From Bacillus sp. FJAT-27445 (GTDB lineage Bacteria; Bacillota; Bacilli; Bacillales; Cytobacillaceae), in contig NZ_LMTI01000005.1 in assembly GCF_001510665.1 (NCBI RefSeq), positions 232,583 to 296,582 on the forward strand: a stretch of DNA of 64,000 nt. The letters run 5' to 3'. Below the pieces are notes generated by a model. That model was not told where the DNA came from, ran no database searches, and saw nothing but the letters and a program-made list of their open reading frames with translations. Made by a program: the position numbers and the translations under genes. Shown here piece after piece: positions 16,596 to 24,362 of the stretch. The first letter of the stretch is position 1. Every line of letters begins with the position of its first letter.

Positions 16596-17438
16596 ATGGT
16601 TTGGCTTCATACAAAAAAGCTTGCGGTTGTTTTGATTGGAGCGTTATTAAACGCGGTTGGGCTGAACTTATTCCTCATCCCCGCCGATGTGTATGCAGGT
16701 GGATTCGCAGGGGTCGCCCAACTGCTCTCAAGGGTTTTGACAGAGGCAACTCCGCTTACAGTATCAACGGGTTTTTTGCTGCTGGCATTGAACATTCCGG
16801 TTACAATCCTTGGCTGGATGAAGGTTGGCAAGTCATTCACTGTTTACAGTTTCATAAGTGTCGCATTAATGTCACTGTTCCTGGAGCTTATTCCCGTCTT
16901 GCACATTTCGGGTGACATTCTGTTGAATGCCGTTTTCGGCGGGGTTATATCGGCGATAGGGGTCGGCATAACGTTAATGTGGGGGGCGTCGACTGGGGGA
17001 CTCGATATCATTGCAATGATTTTGTCGCGTATGAAGGACAAGCCGGTCGGGACATACTTCTTTGCCCTGAATTCAATTATTACGCTTACCGCCGGGTATT
17101 TATTCGGTTGGGAAAAAGCGCTCTACACACTGGTGAACCTGTACGCTTCGACCCGGGTCATTGACGCCATTCATACCCGAGCCCAAAAGCTTACGGCGTT
17201 CATAGTATCTAAAAAGTCAGCGGAATTAAAACGTGCCATCCAAACGAAGCTAGTCCGCGGCATCACTGCAATTCCGGCAAAGGGTGCTTTCAAGAACGAG
17301 GACAATGAAATGCTCATGATTGTCATTACCAGGTATGAGCTTTTCGACCTCGAAAGGATTATCAAGGAAACAGATCCGCAGGCATTTACAAACATTGTCC
17401 CAACAACAGGTGTGTTGGGTTTTTTCAGAAAGGATTGA
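16596..17438 (+). CDS. yitT: YitT family membrane protein (DUF2179)
   Basis: A 280-residue protein: five or six membrane helices (DUF161/YitT_membrane) followed by a cytosolic DUF2179 domain ending EDNEMLMIVITRYELFDLERII and GVLGFFRKD. Transport or sensing has been suggested for the family but is not proven. ATG 16596 is chosen because GGGGAGG lies six bases upstream and the length then equals B. subtilis YitT. The open frame back to 16491 runs through dispersed repeats and is not coding. Confidence 0.9.
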   Translation: MVWLHTKKLAVVLIGALLNAVGLNLFLIPADVYAGGFAGVAQLLSRVLTEATPLTVSTGFLLLALNIPVTILGWMKVGKSFTVYSFISVALMSLFLELIPVLHISGDILLNAVFGGVISAIGVGITLMWGASTGGLDIIAMILSRMKDKPVGTYFFALNSIITLTAGYLFGWEKALYTLVNLYASTRVIDAIHTRAQKLTAFIVSKKSAELKRAIQTKLVRGITAIPAKGAFKNEDNEMLMIVITRYELFDLERIIKETDPQAFTNIVPTTGVLGFFRKD

Positions 17439-17474
17439 GCAAGAAAATTGCTTGAACTTTAGGAGGGATTGTCG

Positions 17475-18281
17475 ATGAAACTTACTATTGCATCATGGCT
17501 TCTTTTATCAGTATGGCTGCCATTTGCGCAAAATGGCCAGGGAAAACCGGATGGCCTTCAGCTAAATATCCAGGTTGAGCCCGGCCCTGAGCAAGCAGCT
17601 ATCCTTCTGCAGCTTAAAAATAAAGGCTCAGAAACGGCCCAGCTTCAGTTCCCCACATCCCAGTACTATGAAATTTATGTCCTTGATGAAAACGGCGGCG
17701 AAGTCTTTTTATATTCAAAAGGAAGAGCCTTCCTCCAGGCGCTGCAAACGGTAACAGTCCCGGGCGGCGGAACAAAAGTATGGAAAGAAACTTGGCCATA
17801 TTCCTCAGATGGAATCCGGGTCCCGGAAGGCAACTATAAGGTTGTCGCAACAGTTCTGCCGACAAGTGTGGACGGGAAAGCACCTAATCCGGCAAACCTC
17901 AGTGCGGAAACCACTGTCACCGTACCGGCAGGAGGGCTGGAAGGGGATAGGGCAAGCGAACCTGGGGAGCAAACGATATTTACAGAAGTTAAAACAGAAG
18001 GGACAAACGGGAGTTATAAGGTAACCGGGAAGGCGCGCCCGCGTTCCGGAGAGTTTTTCTATACTGTTGAAGACGGCCATAGCCAGCTTGTTCCAGAAAC
18101 AAAGGTGCCTAGCGGAAAAGCTTACCCTGAATGGGGCCAGTTTGAGGTTAAAATAAATATCCCTCCGGGTAAACTGCCGAAAAATGGCGTTCTGATTCTG
18201 AACCTGTACGAAAAGAAGGGAAGTTCAATATCCGGAGAGCCAATGGCAGTGATCCTGGAACAATTCCGGGGAAAAGAGTAG
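17475..18281 (+). CDS. Exported BsuPI-domain protein with C-terminal Gmad2-like domain (Ipi-like)
   Basis: A 268-residue protein in the position of B. subtilis ipi (after yitT). Residues 1-20 form a signal peptide. Residues about 30-155 match the BsuPI intracellular proteinase inhibitor domain (LQFPTSQYYEIYVLDENGGEV and VPEGNYKVVATV). Residues about 180-268 resemble a Gmad2 immunoglobulin-like domain (YKVTGKARPRSGEFFYTVEDG...WGQFEVKINIP). The B. subtilis inhibitor is shorter and intracellular, so this is an exported, extended version. ATG 17475 follows AGGAGGG with seven-base spacing; TTG 17469 is too close. Confidence 0.82.
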   Translation: MKLTIASWLLLSVWLPFAQNGQGKPDGLQLNIQVEPGPEQAAILLQLKNKGSETAQLQFPTSQYYEIYVLDENGGEVFLYSKGRAFLQALQTVTVPGGGTKVWKETWPYSSDGIRVPEGNYKVVATVLPTSVDGKAPNPANLSAETTVTVPAGGLEGDRASEPGEQTIFTEVKTEGTNGSYKVTGKARPRSGEFFYTVEDGHSQLVPETKVPSGKAYPEWGQFEVKINIPPGKLPKNGVLILNLYEKKGSSISGEPMAVILEQFRGKE

Positions 18282-18303
18282 ACTTTCCTAGGCTCGAAGA
18301 ATA

Positions 18304-18340
18304 GAAAGGGCCGGGTCCATTGAGGTCCCGGCCTTTCATT
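18304..18340 (+). terminator. Terminator after the BsuPI-domain gene
   Basis: A GC-rich stem (GAAAGGGCCGGGTCC against GGTCCCGGCCTTTC, one bulge, ATTGA loop) is followed by a T-rich stretch. Confidence 0.8.
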
Positions 18341-18427
18341 TGCTCATAATTCCCCTTCTTGCAAAAATGCAGATGTGCCTCGGCTGTCTATTCCAGGTTC
18401 ATTTCCGCTGGGTAATGGCCAATTCGC

Positions 18428-18616
18428 CTATCCGCCAAGGCTGTCCAGTTGCTCCTGCATCTCCGCCAGCTGCCTTTGTTCCGCAAGGGTTGAATTGGCA
18501 TATGCAGAGCTAAGCGCGTTTTTCGCTTTTGCTACTGCTTCCTGCCTCTCCTCGGGCGTTGAATCAAGAGCATGAGACGTAAACTTTCTAGCTTGTTGAA
18601 AAAGCTGGTTGGCCAT
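18428..18616 (-). CDS. Small helical protein, DUF3813-like
   Basis: A 62-residue soluble, strongly helical protein (MANQLFQQARKFTSHAL... and AEQRQLAEMQEQLDSL). Length and wording resemble the Bacillus DUF3813 family, function unknown; this assignment is from memory and tentative. It is the second gene of a two-gene operon: the upstream small gene ends two bases before its ATG, and its GGAGGG ribosome site lies in the tail of that gene. Confidence 0.7.
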   Translation of the reverse strand: MANQLFQQARKFTSHALDSTPEERQEAVAKAKNALSSAYANSTLAEQRQLAEMQEQLDSLGG

Positions 18617-18618
18617 CG

Positions 18619-18771
18619 TTAAATCCCTCCGTATGAGGATTCCCTGACGTTCTCCAACTTTTGGGCCTCTGCTTCAGCATAGGTGGTATGGTACGGGATG
18701 CGCTGGCTATGCCTTGCAACTGAGTCTGCCCCTTGCTTGACAAAGCGTTTCGATTTGGTGCGTTTACCCAT
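18619..18771 (-). CDS. Small basic hypothetical protein, 50 residues
   Basis: Begins MGKRTKSKRFVKQGADSVAR and ends ENVRESSYGGI; basic N-terminal half, acidic C-terminal half, no membrane segment. Not recognised. The minus-strand ATG has GGAGGG eight bases upstream, and the stop is two bases before the next gene, so a real, translationally coupled gene is likely. It sits between the BsuPI-domain gene and the HAD phosphatase gene, where B. subtilis also has small genes. Confidence 0.7.
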   Translation of the reverse strand: MGKRTKSKRFVKQGADSVARHSQRIPYHTTYAEAEAQKLENVRESSYGGI

Positions 18772-18861
18772 TCGAAATCCCTCCATTTATGAGCTAGATG
18801 CGAAACAGCGCAGCTGCTTCATTGCTAGTATGCTCTTTACTTAAGAGGGATAAATAGGAAA

Positions 18862-18891
18862 ACCCTTCCAGGCGCGTTGGCCCTGAAGGGT
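18862..18891 (-). terminator. Terminator after yitU
   Basis: On the minus strand ACCCTTCAGG and CCTGGAAGGGT pair around a nine-base loop and TTTTCC follows. Confidence 0.7.
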
Positions 18892-18916
18892 ATTTTTACA
18901 AAAGGCGATTAAAAAC

Positions 18917-19741
18917 CTAATAGATGCGCTTTTTTAAATTCAGCGTTTCTTCAAGATAAACGCCGATGCCATCTTCTTCGTTCGTAAGCGTGATGTCATT
19001 TGCAAGTGATTTCAGCTGGCTGATGGCATTGCCCATGGCGACGCCGCGTCCCGCATATTCAATCATTTCAAGATCATTGTCTTCGTCGCCAAAGGCAATG
19101 ACACGCTCGGCAGGAATCCCGTAGGAATCGGCTACCCGTTTCAGGCCGACTGCTTTATTCATTCCGGATTTAACGATTTCGATGACATGCCAAGGATCGG
19201 CCCATCTTCTGTGATCAATGACTTCTGCGTGGACATCGCTTAGATGCCTGCGGATTGTTTGAACATGCTCCTCATCGGTATGAATGAGCATAGCCGTAGG
19301 AGAATCTTCCAAATACTCCGCCAGGTCACCGGAAGTAATCCTCGGATTTCCGAAGCTGAAAATGTCGAGGAGCTTTTCGTCGTGATAGTGGAAGTACACA
19401 TCATCGATGACCTCGGCGATGATATTATGGAATGTGAAGGAACGGCACGCCTCGACAATATCCTTTGCGACCCTGATATCGAGAGGCGAGTGGTACATGC
19501 CCCACGACTGGTCTGTTGGGTGGTGGACGAAAGCGCCGTTAAAGTTCACGATTGGCGTATCGAGCTGAAGTTCACGGTAGTATGGTTCGCTTGAACGGTA
19601 TGGCCTCCCGGTGGATATCATGACGATATGTCCCTCTTCTTTTGCTTTCATTAATACGTTTTTGGTTTTTTCGGAAATTACCTTATCGTCTGTAAGCAAA
19701 GTTCCGTCCAAATCAAGTGCAATTAAGTGTCTGTTTGTCAT
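18917..19741 (-). CDS. yitU: Cof-type HAD phosphatase (YitU-like)
   Basis: A 274-residue HAD hydrolase: motif I LIALDLDGTLLTD, motif II MISTGRP, Lys and motif IV VIAFGDEDNDLEMIEYAG. Cof-type phosphatases act on sugar phosphates or flavin precursors; B. subtilis YitU is reported to dephosphorylate a riboflavin biosynthesis intermediate. The start at 19741 follows AAGGAG on the minus strand; the 30-residue longer frame begins without a ribosome site. Divergent from yitV, as in B. subtilis. Confidence 0.9.
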   Translation of the reverse strand: MTNRHLIALDLDGTLLTDDKVISEKTKNVLMKAKEEGHIVMISTGRPYRSSEPYYRELQLDTPIVNFNGAFVHHPTDQSWGMYHSPLDIRVAKDIVEACRSFTFHNIIAEVIDDVYFHYHDEKLLDIFSFGNPRITSGDLAEYLEDSPTAMLIHTDEEHVQTIRRHLSDVHAEVIDHRRWADPWHVIEIVKSGMNKAVGLKRVADSYGIPAERVIAFGDEDNDLEMIEYAGRGVAMGNAISQLKSLANDITLTNEEDGIGVYLEETLNLKKRIY

Positions 19742-19949
19742 GGTATCTCCTTTTCGTCTTTTAATTCCCTTTACCCAAGGTATACTTTTATGCTTACCGC
19801 GGTAAAAATGGTAAACTAAAACTACAGTCATATTTGTGTTGCCATAGTCACTATGTTACCAATTATACAGCTTGCCTGTAAAAAAAATCACATTGCACGA
19901 TGTTAAAATTCGGTAAACTATAAATAGTAGGCTCAGGAGGTCTAAATCT

Positions 19950-20762
19950 TTGGTTGTTATCCGTAAGGAGTATATTAACAGAATTCCCGTTCTCCAAGTT
20001 GTCAAAGAGGAAATTCAAGCTGATAAGCTGCCTTTGGTCATCTTTGTCCATGGCTTTACGAGCGCCAAGGAAAATAACCTTCATATTGCCTATCTGCTGG
20101 CTGAAAAAGGTTTTCGCGCCGTCCTGCCCGATGCTCCCTATCATGGTGAGCGTGACGAAGAGTTGCCCGAAGAGGAGTTGTCAGGAAGGTTTTGGGAAAT
20201 TGTAATAAAAACCATCCATGAAGTAAATACCGTCAAGGAGTTTTTCGTCAACGGCGGACTTGCTTCACCGGGAGAAATAGGTCTTGCTGGCACATCGATG
20301 GGCGGGATTGTCACACTTGGCGCTTTGACCCAATTCGACTGGATTGGGGCTGCGGTAAGCCTCATGGGATCGCCAAGCTACCAGGCCATGGCCGGGTGGC
20401 AGGTCGATGAATTGCAAAAAAGAGGGTATCAGCTTCCTTTTTCAAAGGAAGAACTTAATGCGCAGATTGGGGCGCTTGGAGTTTATGACTTGAACCTTCA
20501 GCCTGAAAAAATTCAAGGGCGGCCTCTCTTGTTCTGGCACGGGGAAGCTGATACGGTTGTACCCCATCGCTATGCTTGGGATTTTTATCAAAAACTGCTG
20601 AAGGATCCGGAGCGAAAAGGCGATCTCGCATTCGTTTCCGAAAAGCGTGCAGGTCACAAAGTTACCAGAAAAGGGACTTATGCGCTTGTCGACTGGTTTT
20701 CGGAACATCTTGGAGCTGTGAAGGAAACGGCGATACCAGAGGGAAAAACCGTTGCATTTTAA
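19950..20762 (+). CDS. yitV: Alpha/beta-hydrolase, YitV-type esterase
   Basis: A 270-residue cytosolic serine hydrolase. The nucleophile elbow is GTSMGG, the acid is in WHGEADTVVP and the catalytic His in RAGHKVTRKG; the oxyanion segment is VIFVHGFTSAKEN. The natural substrate is unknown. Start is TTG with AGGAGG nine bases upstream. It is followed by yitW as in B. subtilis. Confidence 0.88.
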   Translation: MVVIRKEYINRIPVLQVVKEEIQADKLPLVIFVHGFTSAKENNLHIAYLLAEKGFRAVLPDAPYHGERDEELPEEELSGRFWEIVIKTIHEVNTVKEFFVNGGLASPGEIGLAGTSMGGIVTLGALTQFDWIGAAVSLMGSPSYQAMAGWQVDELQKRGYQLPFSKEELNAQIGALGVYDLNLQPEKIQGRPLLFWHGEADTVVPHRYAWDFYQKLLKDPERKGDLAFVSEKRAGHKVTRKGTYALVDWFSEHLGAVKETAIPEGKTVAF

Positions 20763-20825
20763 TAGTTGGAGCTGGCAGGAGAAGCAAGCCTTTTCCTGTT
20801 TAAAATAATCAAGGGAGCGATATGA

Positions 20826-21134
20826 ATGGATCAGGAATTAAAAGATAGTTTGATGGGTGCGCTTGAATTGGTCATTGACCCGGAGATTGGCATTGACATT
20901 GTCAATCTTGGCCTTGTTTATGACGTGGAAATGGACGAGGAAGGAAAGGCTACCGTTACGATGACGCTGACATCAATGGGCTGCCCGCTCGCCGGTACGA
21001 TTGTCGACCAGGTAAAGCGCGCTCTTGCAGATATCCCGGAAGTAAAGGATGTCGATGTTAATATCGTATTCAACCCTCCTTGGTCAAAAGACATGATGTC
21101 CCGCTATGCTAAGATTGCATTGGGAATCAGATAG
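20826..21134 (+). CDS. yitW: MIP18/SufT-like metal-sulfur cluster protein (YitW)
   Basis: A 102-residue DUF59 protein with LVIDPEIGIDIVNLGLVYDV and the single conserved Cys in LTSMGCPLAG. Members help assemble or deliver Fe-S clusters. It lies after yitV with GGGAGCG before the ATG. Confidence 0.92.
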   Translation: MDQELKDSLMGALELVIDPEIGIDIVNLGLVYDVEMDEEGKATVTMTLTSMGCPLAGTIVDQVKRALADIPEVKDVDVNIVFNPPWSKDMMSRYAKIALGIR

Positions 21135-21195
21135 GAAGCGAATCGTAGTAGGTCCTGCTCTCTAGGCCCGATGATACGTTAAGGAGGAGTAACTG

Positions 21196-21534
21196 TTGAA
21201 GGATAAAGTAATTTTGGCAACATCAACCCAGCTTGGCAGGGGGGACGAGCAGCTTGGCGAAAGTGTGCTTGAAACATTTTTCACACTGCTCAAACAGCGG
21301 GAAGACTTGCCTCGCGCCATTTTTTGCATGAACACAGGCGTGTACCTTATGACGGACGATTCATTCGTTTCCGTCCATTTGAAGGAGCTTGAGCAAAAAG
21401 GTGTTGAAATCCTCGCTTGCAAAACATGCGTCGACCATTACGGACTAGAAGAAAAACTAACCGTCGGCAAAATAAGTACGATGGGCGAATTCATCAACCT
21501 TGCCGCAAAACATGAAGTACTAACCATATCTTAA
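21196..21534 (+). CDS. DsrE-fold sulfurtransferase-like protein (YedF C-terminal type)
   Basis: A 112-residue DsrE/DsrF-like protein matching the stand-alone C-terminal half of YedF: opening VILATSTQLGRGDEQLG and the segment KGVEILACKTCVDHYGL with two cysteines. The family is linked to sulfur or selenium transfer. The N-terminal TusA domain found in longer YedF proteins is absent. TTG start with AAGGAGG eight bases upstream. Confidence 0.85.
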   Translation: MKDKVILATSTQLGRGDEQLGESVLETFFTLLKQREDLPRAIFCMNTGVYLMTDDSFVSVHLKELEQKGVEILACKTCVDHYGLEEKLTVGKISTMGEFINLAAKHEVLTIS

Positions 21535-21540
21535 ATTCCA

Positions 21541-21572
21541 AAAGCAGCCGTTAATTCGGTTGCTTTTTTTTG
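21541..21572 (+). terminator. Terminator after the DsrE-like gene
   Basis: AAAGCAGCCG-TTAATT-CGGTTGCTTT followed by T residues. Confidence 0.85.
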
Positions 21573-21574
21573 TG

Positions 21575-21623
21575 AATGAGTGAAGCAGTGAAGCAGGGGA
21601 CGTATCCTTTGCTTCACTCATTC
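21575..21623. repeat. Palindromic element, left copy flanking the RNase H gene
   Basis: Perfect 14-bp arms GAATGAGTGAAGCA (21575-21588) and TGCTTCACTCATTC (21610-21623) enclose GTGAAGCAGGGGACGTATCC. An inverted relative lies at 22791-22841, on the other side of the RNase H gene. Confidence 0.85.
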
Positions 21624-21819
21624 TTTTATCGTCTCCATTCAGAAGGATATTTTAAAGTAGGAATTAAATAATGAAGAAATTTCTGGTAAAATTTATGTGT
21701 CGGGTAATTTTTAGGGATAATTGAATAATTAATGTGGGGAAGGGGGGAAGGTTTTTTATATAAGCCAATGAAGAGAAGAGATGTAATCTCTTTATAAAAT
21801 AAATAGGTGCAGGTGGAAC

Positions 21820-22716
21820 ATGGCCGAACTGTTAAAAAAACCGGAAGTTCTGCTTTTAAAAGGAGAACTCCAGACAAAATTGAAGGTATCTAAATCCCAA
21901 TTTAATGTTTTTCTTGAAGATGGGATGCCCCATTATCTTTTTGGCAACCAATATCGTTTTTTGGAAAGAGAAGCACTGGATTGGCTGAAAGTTTATAAGC
22001 CGTCACAGGAACGGCTGGAAAGCCAATTTCGGGACGAAAAGGGCCGGACGTTGGAAGAGTATGTGACCGAAGACATTGCTATCGCAACTTTGAGGTTAGG
22101 CAAAGTATATTTAATCGGTCTTTGCAAAAAGGGAATGCCTTTTTCAGACGTTGGAAAAAAACGTTTCTATCATATCGGAGACATTCTTGAATTTTATAGG
22201 ATAAGCAAGGAGAGCCGGACCAGTTTGCCGATAGAAAAATACCTTAGCCCATTTTGTAATGAGGATCCAAAAGATGTGCCCGTTTTCATTGTAGATGGCT
22301 CCTACAATTTTGAAAAGGGAAAGGCGGGAGCCGGAATAGTAATGGTGGATAATTGGGAAACGGCCACTGGATGGTCAAAAGTCAGAAAGGTGAAAACTGA
22401 CAAGGCTATAGTTAGCGAATTTCTGGCAATCCTTGAGGCGCTGAAAATTGTTAAAAATAAGAAGATTAAAAAGGCAATTATAATAACAGATCAGGAACAC
22501 TTAGCAAAAGGAATTGAAATAGATGAAAGGAAATATGAGGAATCCATAAGGCCGCAGCTTCAAGAGCTTAATAAATTATGGAATGAGCTAAAGGAGAAAG
22601 TGGAAATAAGGTTTTTAGGGGAGCTGGAAGGCAGGAGAAAAAATCCCCTTTACAAAAAGGCTGATAAATTAAGCCAGGAATACAAAGTCGCTAAAATAGA
22701 TCCGCTTCATTTTTGA
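21820..22716 (+). CDS. Two excisionase-like DNA-binding domains fused to an RNase H domain
   Basis: A 298-residue protein with three parts. Residues about 10-60 (TKLKVSKSQFNVFLEDGMP, then RFLEREALDWLK) read as an excisionase/MerR-like winged helix. Residues about 85-130 (LGKVYLIGLCKKGMPFSDVG, then FYHIGDILEFYR) read as a second one. Residues about 150-298 form an RNase HI fold: Asp159 in FIVDGSY, Glu200 in SEFLAIL, Asp224 in IITDQEH, Asp282 in KKADKLS. These have spacings close to the DEDD set of E. coli RNase HI, so it is probably active. It is richer in Lys and AT than its neighbours and sits between inverted palindromes, suggesting transfer. Natural role unknown. The ATG lies nine bases after a weak AGGTGG. 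Confidence 0.8.
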   Translation: MAELLKKPEVLLLKGELQTKLKVSKSQFNVFLEDGMPHYLFGNQYRFLEREALDWLKVYKPSQERLESQFRDEKGRTLEEYVTEDIAIATLRLGKVYLIGLCKKGMPFSDVGKKRFYHIGDILEFYRISKESRTSLPIEKYLSPFCNEDPKDVPVFIVDGSYNFEKGKAGAGIVMVDNWETATGWSKVRKVKTDKAIVSEFLAILEALKIVKNKKIKKAIIITDQEHLAKGIEIDERKYEESIRPQLQELNKLWNELKEKVEIRFLGELEGRRKNPLYKKADKLSQEYKVAKIDPLHF

Positions 22717-22720
22717 GTTG

Positions 22721-22752
22721 CAGCCATTTAACTTACTGTGGCTGTTTTTTTA
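22721..22752 (+). terminator. Terminator after the RNase H fusion gene
   Basis: CAGCCA/TGGCTG stem (22721-22726, 22739-22744) and eight T residues. Confidence 0.75.
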
Positions 22753-22790
22753 TTTTCTTTTTTGAAAAAGATAAGTTTGCTTACAAAATG

Positions 22791-22841
22791 AATGAGGCGA
22801 AGGAAACGTCCCCTGCTTCACCTGCTTCACTGCTTCGCCTT
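22791..22841. repeat. Palindromic element, right copy flanking the RNase H gene
   Basis: Inverted relative of the element at 21575-21623. It has the core ACGTCCCCTGCTTCAC and arms AGGCGAAG/CTTCGCCT where the left copy has GTGAAG/CTTCAC. Both arms changed together, so pairing is kept. Confidence 0.75.
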
Positions 22842-22879
22842 GCCCTCTTTCACAAATATGACATAGAAAGGGGGATATG

Positions 22880-22922
22880 TGTGATGAATGTCACTTTTTC
22901 GGTTTCTGGGCAATTTTATAAT
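22880..22922 (+). promoter_or_regulatory. Fnr-dependent class II promoter of the radical SAM gene
   Basis: TGTGA-TGAATG-TCACT (22880-22895) is an Fnr/Crp-type palindrome and TATAAT lies at 22917-22922. With a start seven bases after the -10 element, the palindrome centre is at -41.5, the classic activator position. No good -35 element is present, as expected for an activated promoter. Confidence 0.82.
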
Positions 22923-22968
22923 ACTAGTAACAAGGCTAGTGAGAGCCAGCCGTCAGGAGGCGTTTAAA

Positions 22969-24126
22969 ATGGCTTTTAACCCGGAAATGATGATGAGGAA
23001 GAATCCATATGCTCGGGATTTCAATGAAAACCCGTTTATTGTGATTTGGGAGCTGACGCGTGCATGCCAGCTGAAGTGTTTGCATTGTAGGGCAGAGGCG
23101 CAATATATGCGCGACCCGCGTGAGCTGACGTTTGAAGAGGGGAAACACCTGATTGACCAAATATATGAAATGCAGAATCCGATGCTTGTGTTCACCGGCG
23201 GAGATCCGCTGATGCGCAAGGATGTGTTTGATATTGCCAAGTATGCAGTCGAGAAGGGCGTTCGCGTATCAATGACTCCGAGCGCGACACCGAATGTTAC
23301 GAAGGAAGCGATTGAGAAGGCGAAAGAGGTTGGCCTGTCCCGCTGGGCATTCAGCCTCGACGGACCTAATGCGGAAATACACGACCATTTCAGAGGGACC
23401 GCTGGCTCATTTGATCTGACGCTCGAACGAATCAAGTATCTGCATGAACTTGAAATACCTATACAAATTAATACAGTTATTTCCCGATACAATATTGATT
23501 ACCTTGAAGAAATGGCGAAACTAATGGAAGAGCTCGAATGTGTCCTTTGGAGTGTATTCTTCCTTGTTCCAACGGGCCGCGGGCAGGAAAGCGACATGAT
23601 ATCCCCTGTCCAGCACGAGCATGTATTCCGCTGGCTTTATGACCTGAGCAAACGGGTTAAATTCGATATTAAAACCACTGCTGGGCAGCATTATCGCCGT
23701 GTGGTTATCCAGCAAAAAATGCGTGAGGCAAAAGAACAGCAGGGAGAGATTGAGTACTTGAATGCTTTGACCGCCCATGGGCTGACAGGCTCGATTGACG
23801 GCCTTGGCCGGGCGCCAATGGGGGTAAACGATGGCAATGGATTTGTATTCATTTCTCATATCGGTGATGTGTACCCAAGCGGACTCTTGCCAATCAAGGC
23901 GGGCAATGTAAGGGAAACGCCACTCGCGGAAATTTACCGTGAATCGCCCGTGTTCAAGTCCCTCAGGAATCCGGATGAATACAAAGGGAAGTGCGGCGTC
24001 TGCGAATTCCGCCATGTTTGCGGCGGATCTCGGTCCAGGGCGTACGCGATGACCGGGGACTACCTGGAAAGTGAGCCTTTCTGCGTCTATATCCCAAAGG
24101 CGATGAGGGAGAAGCAGGTTCAGTAG
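22969..24126 (+). CDS. Radical SAM/SPASM protein, TIGR04053-like
   Basis: A 385-residue radical SAM enzyme with CX3CX2C in TRACQLKCLHCRAE, the TGGDPLM motif, and a C-terminal SPASM-type cysteine cluster (CGVCEFRHVCGGSRSRAYA...FCVYIP) for auxiliary Fe-S clusters. It belongs near the haem-biosynthesis AhbC/NirJ-like proteins and resembles the TIGR04053 group of Bacilli; the substrate is not known. ATG 22969 follows AGGAGG; the longer frame from 22888 starts inside the Fnr site. It has its own Fnr-type promoter and terminator. Confidence 0.87.
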   Translation: MAFNPEMMMRKNPYARDFNENPFIVIWELTRACQLKCLHCRAEAQYMRDPRELTFEEGKHLIDQIYEMQNPMLVFTGGDPLMRKDVFDIAKYAVEKGVRVSMTPSATPNVTKEAIEKAKEVGLSRWAFSLDGPNAEIHDHFRGTAGSFDLTLERIKYLHELEIPIQINTVISRYNIDYLEEMAKLMEELECVLWSVFFLVPTGRGQESDMISPVQHEHVFRWLYDLSKRVKFDIKTTAGQHYRRVVIQQKMREAKEQQGEIEYLNALTAHGLTGSIDGLGRAPMGVNDGNGFVFISHIGDVYPSGLLPIKAGNVRETPLAEIYRESPVFKSLRNPDEYKGKCGVCEFRHVCGGSRSRAYAMTGDYLESEPFCVYIPKAMREKQVQ

Positions 24127-24200
24127 CAAAGAATTTTCCGAGATTCAAAAAGGAAACCATCCATTTTTAAAAAAATAGGGCAGCCAGTTCAAATAGAATA

Positions 24201-24238
24201 GCGGCCGGAACGAGGAATCGCTCCGGCCGGTTTTTTTA
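24201..24238 (+). terminator. Terminator after the radical SAM gene
   Basis: CGGCCGGA/TCCGGCCG stem extended by ACGA/TCG(C), followed by seven T residues. Confidence 0.88.
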
Positions 24239-24334
24239 CGGGAACAGGGTGTCTGGCGTCAGGAGTGAAAATGGCGGGGCAGAATGTTTGTAAGTCCACA
24301 TCGGGCCTAGGTTGATTTTCCAAAAAAAAGCAAA

Positions 24335-24360
24335 AGAAAAAGGATGGAGGGTTCCATCCT
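24335..24360 (-). terminator. Terminator after fnr copy 1
   Basis: On the minus strand AGGATGGA-ACCC-TCCATCCT is followed by TTTTTCTTTT. Confidence 0.85.
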
Positions 24361-24362
24361 GA

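Noticed and set aside
23521-24129. 202-codon minus-strand frame inside the radical SAM gene
   Set aside because: Antisense of conserved SPASM coding sequence; composition typical of a shadow frame.
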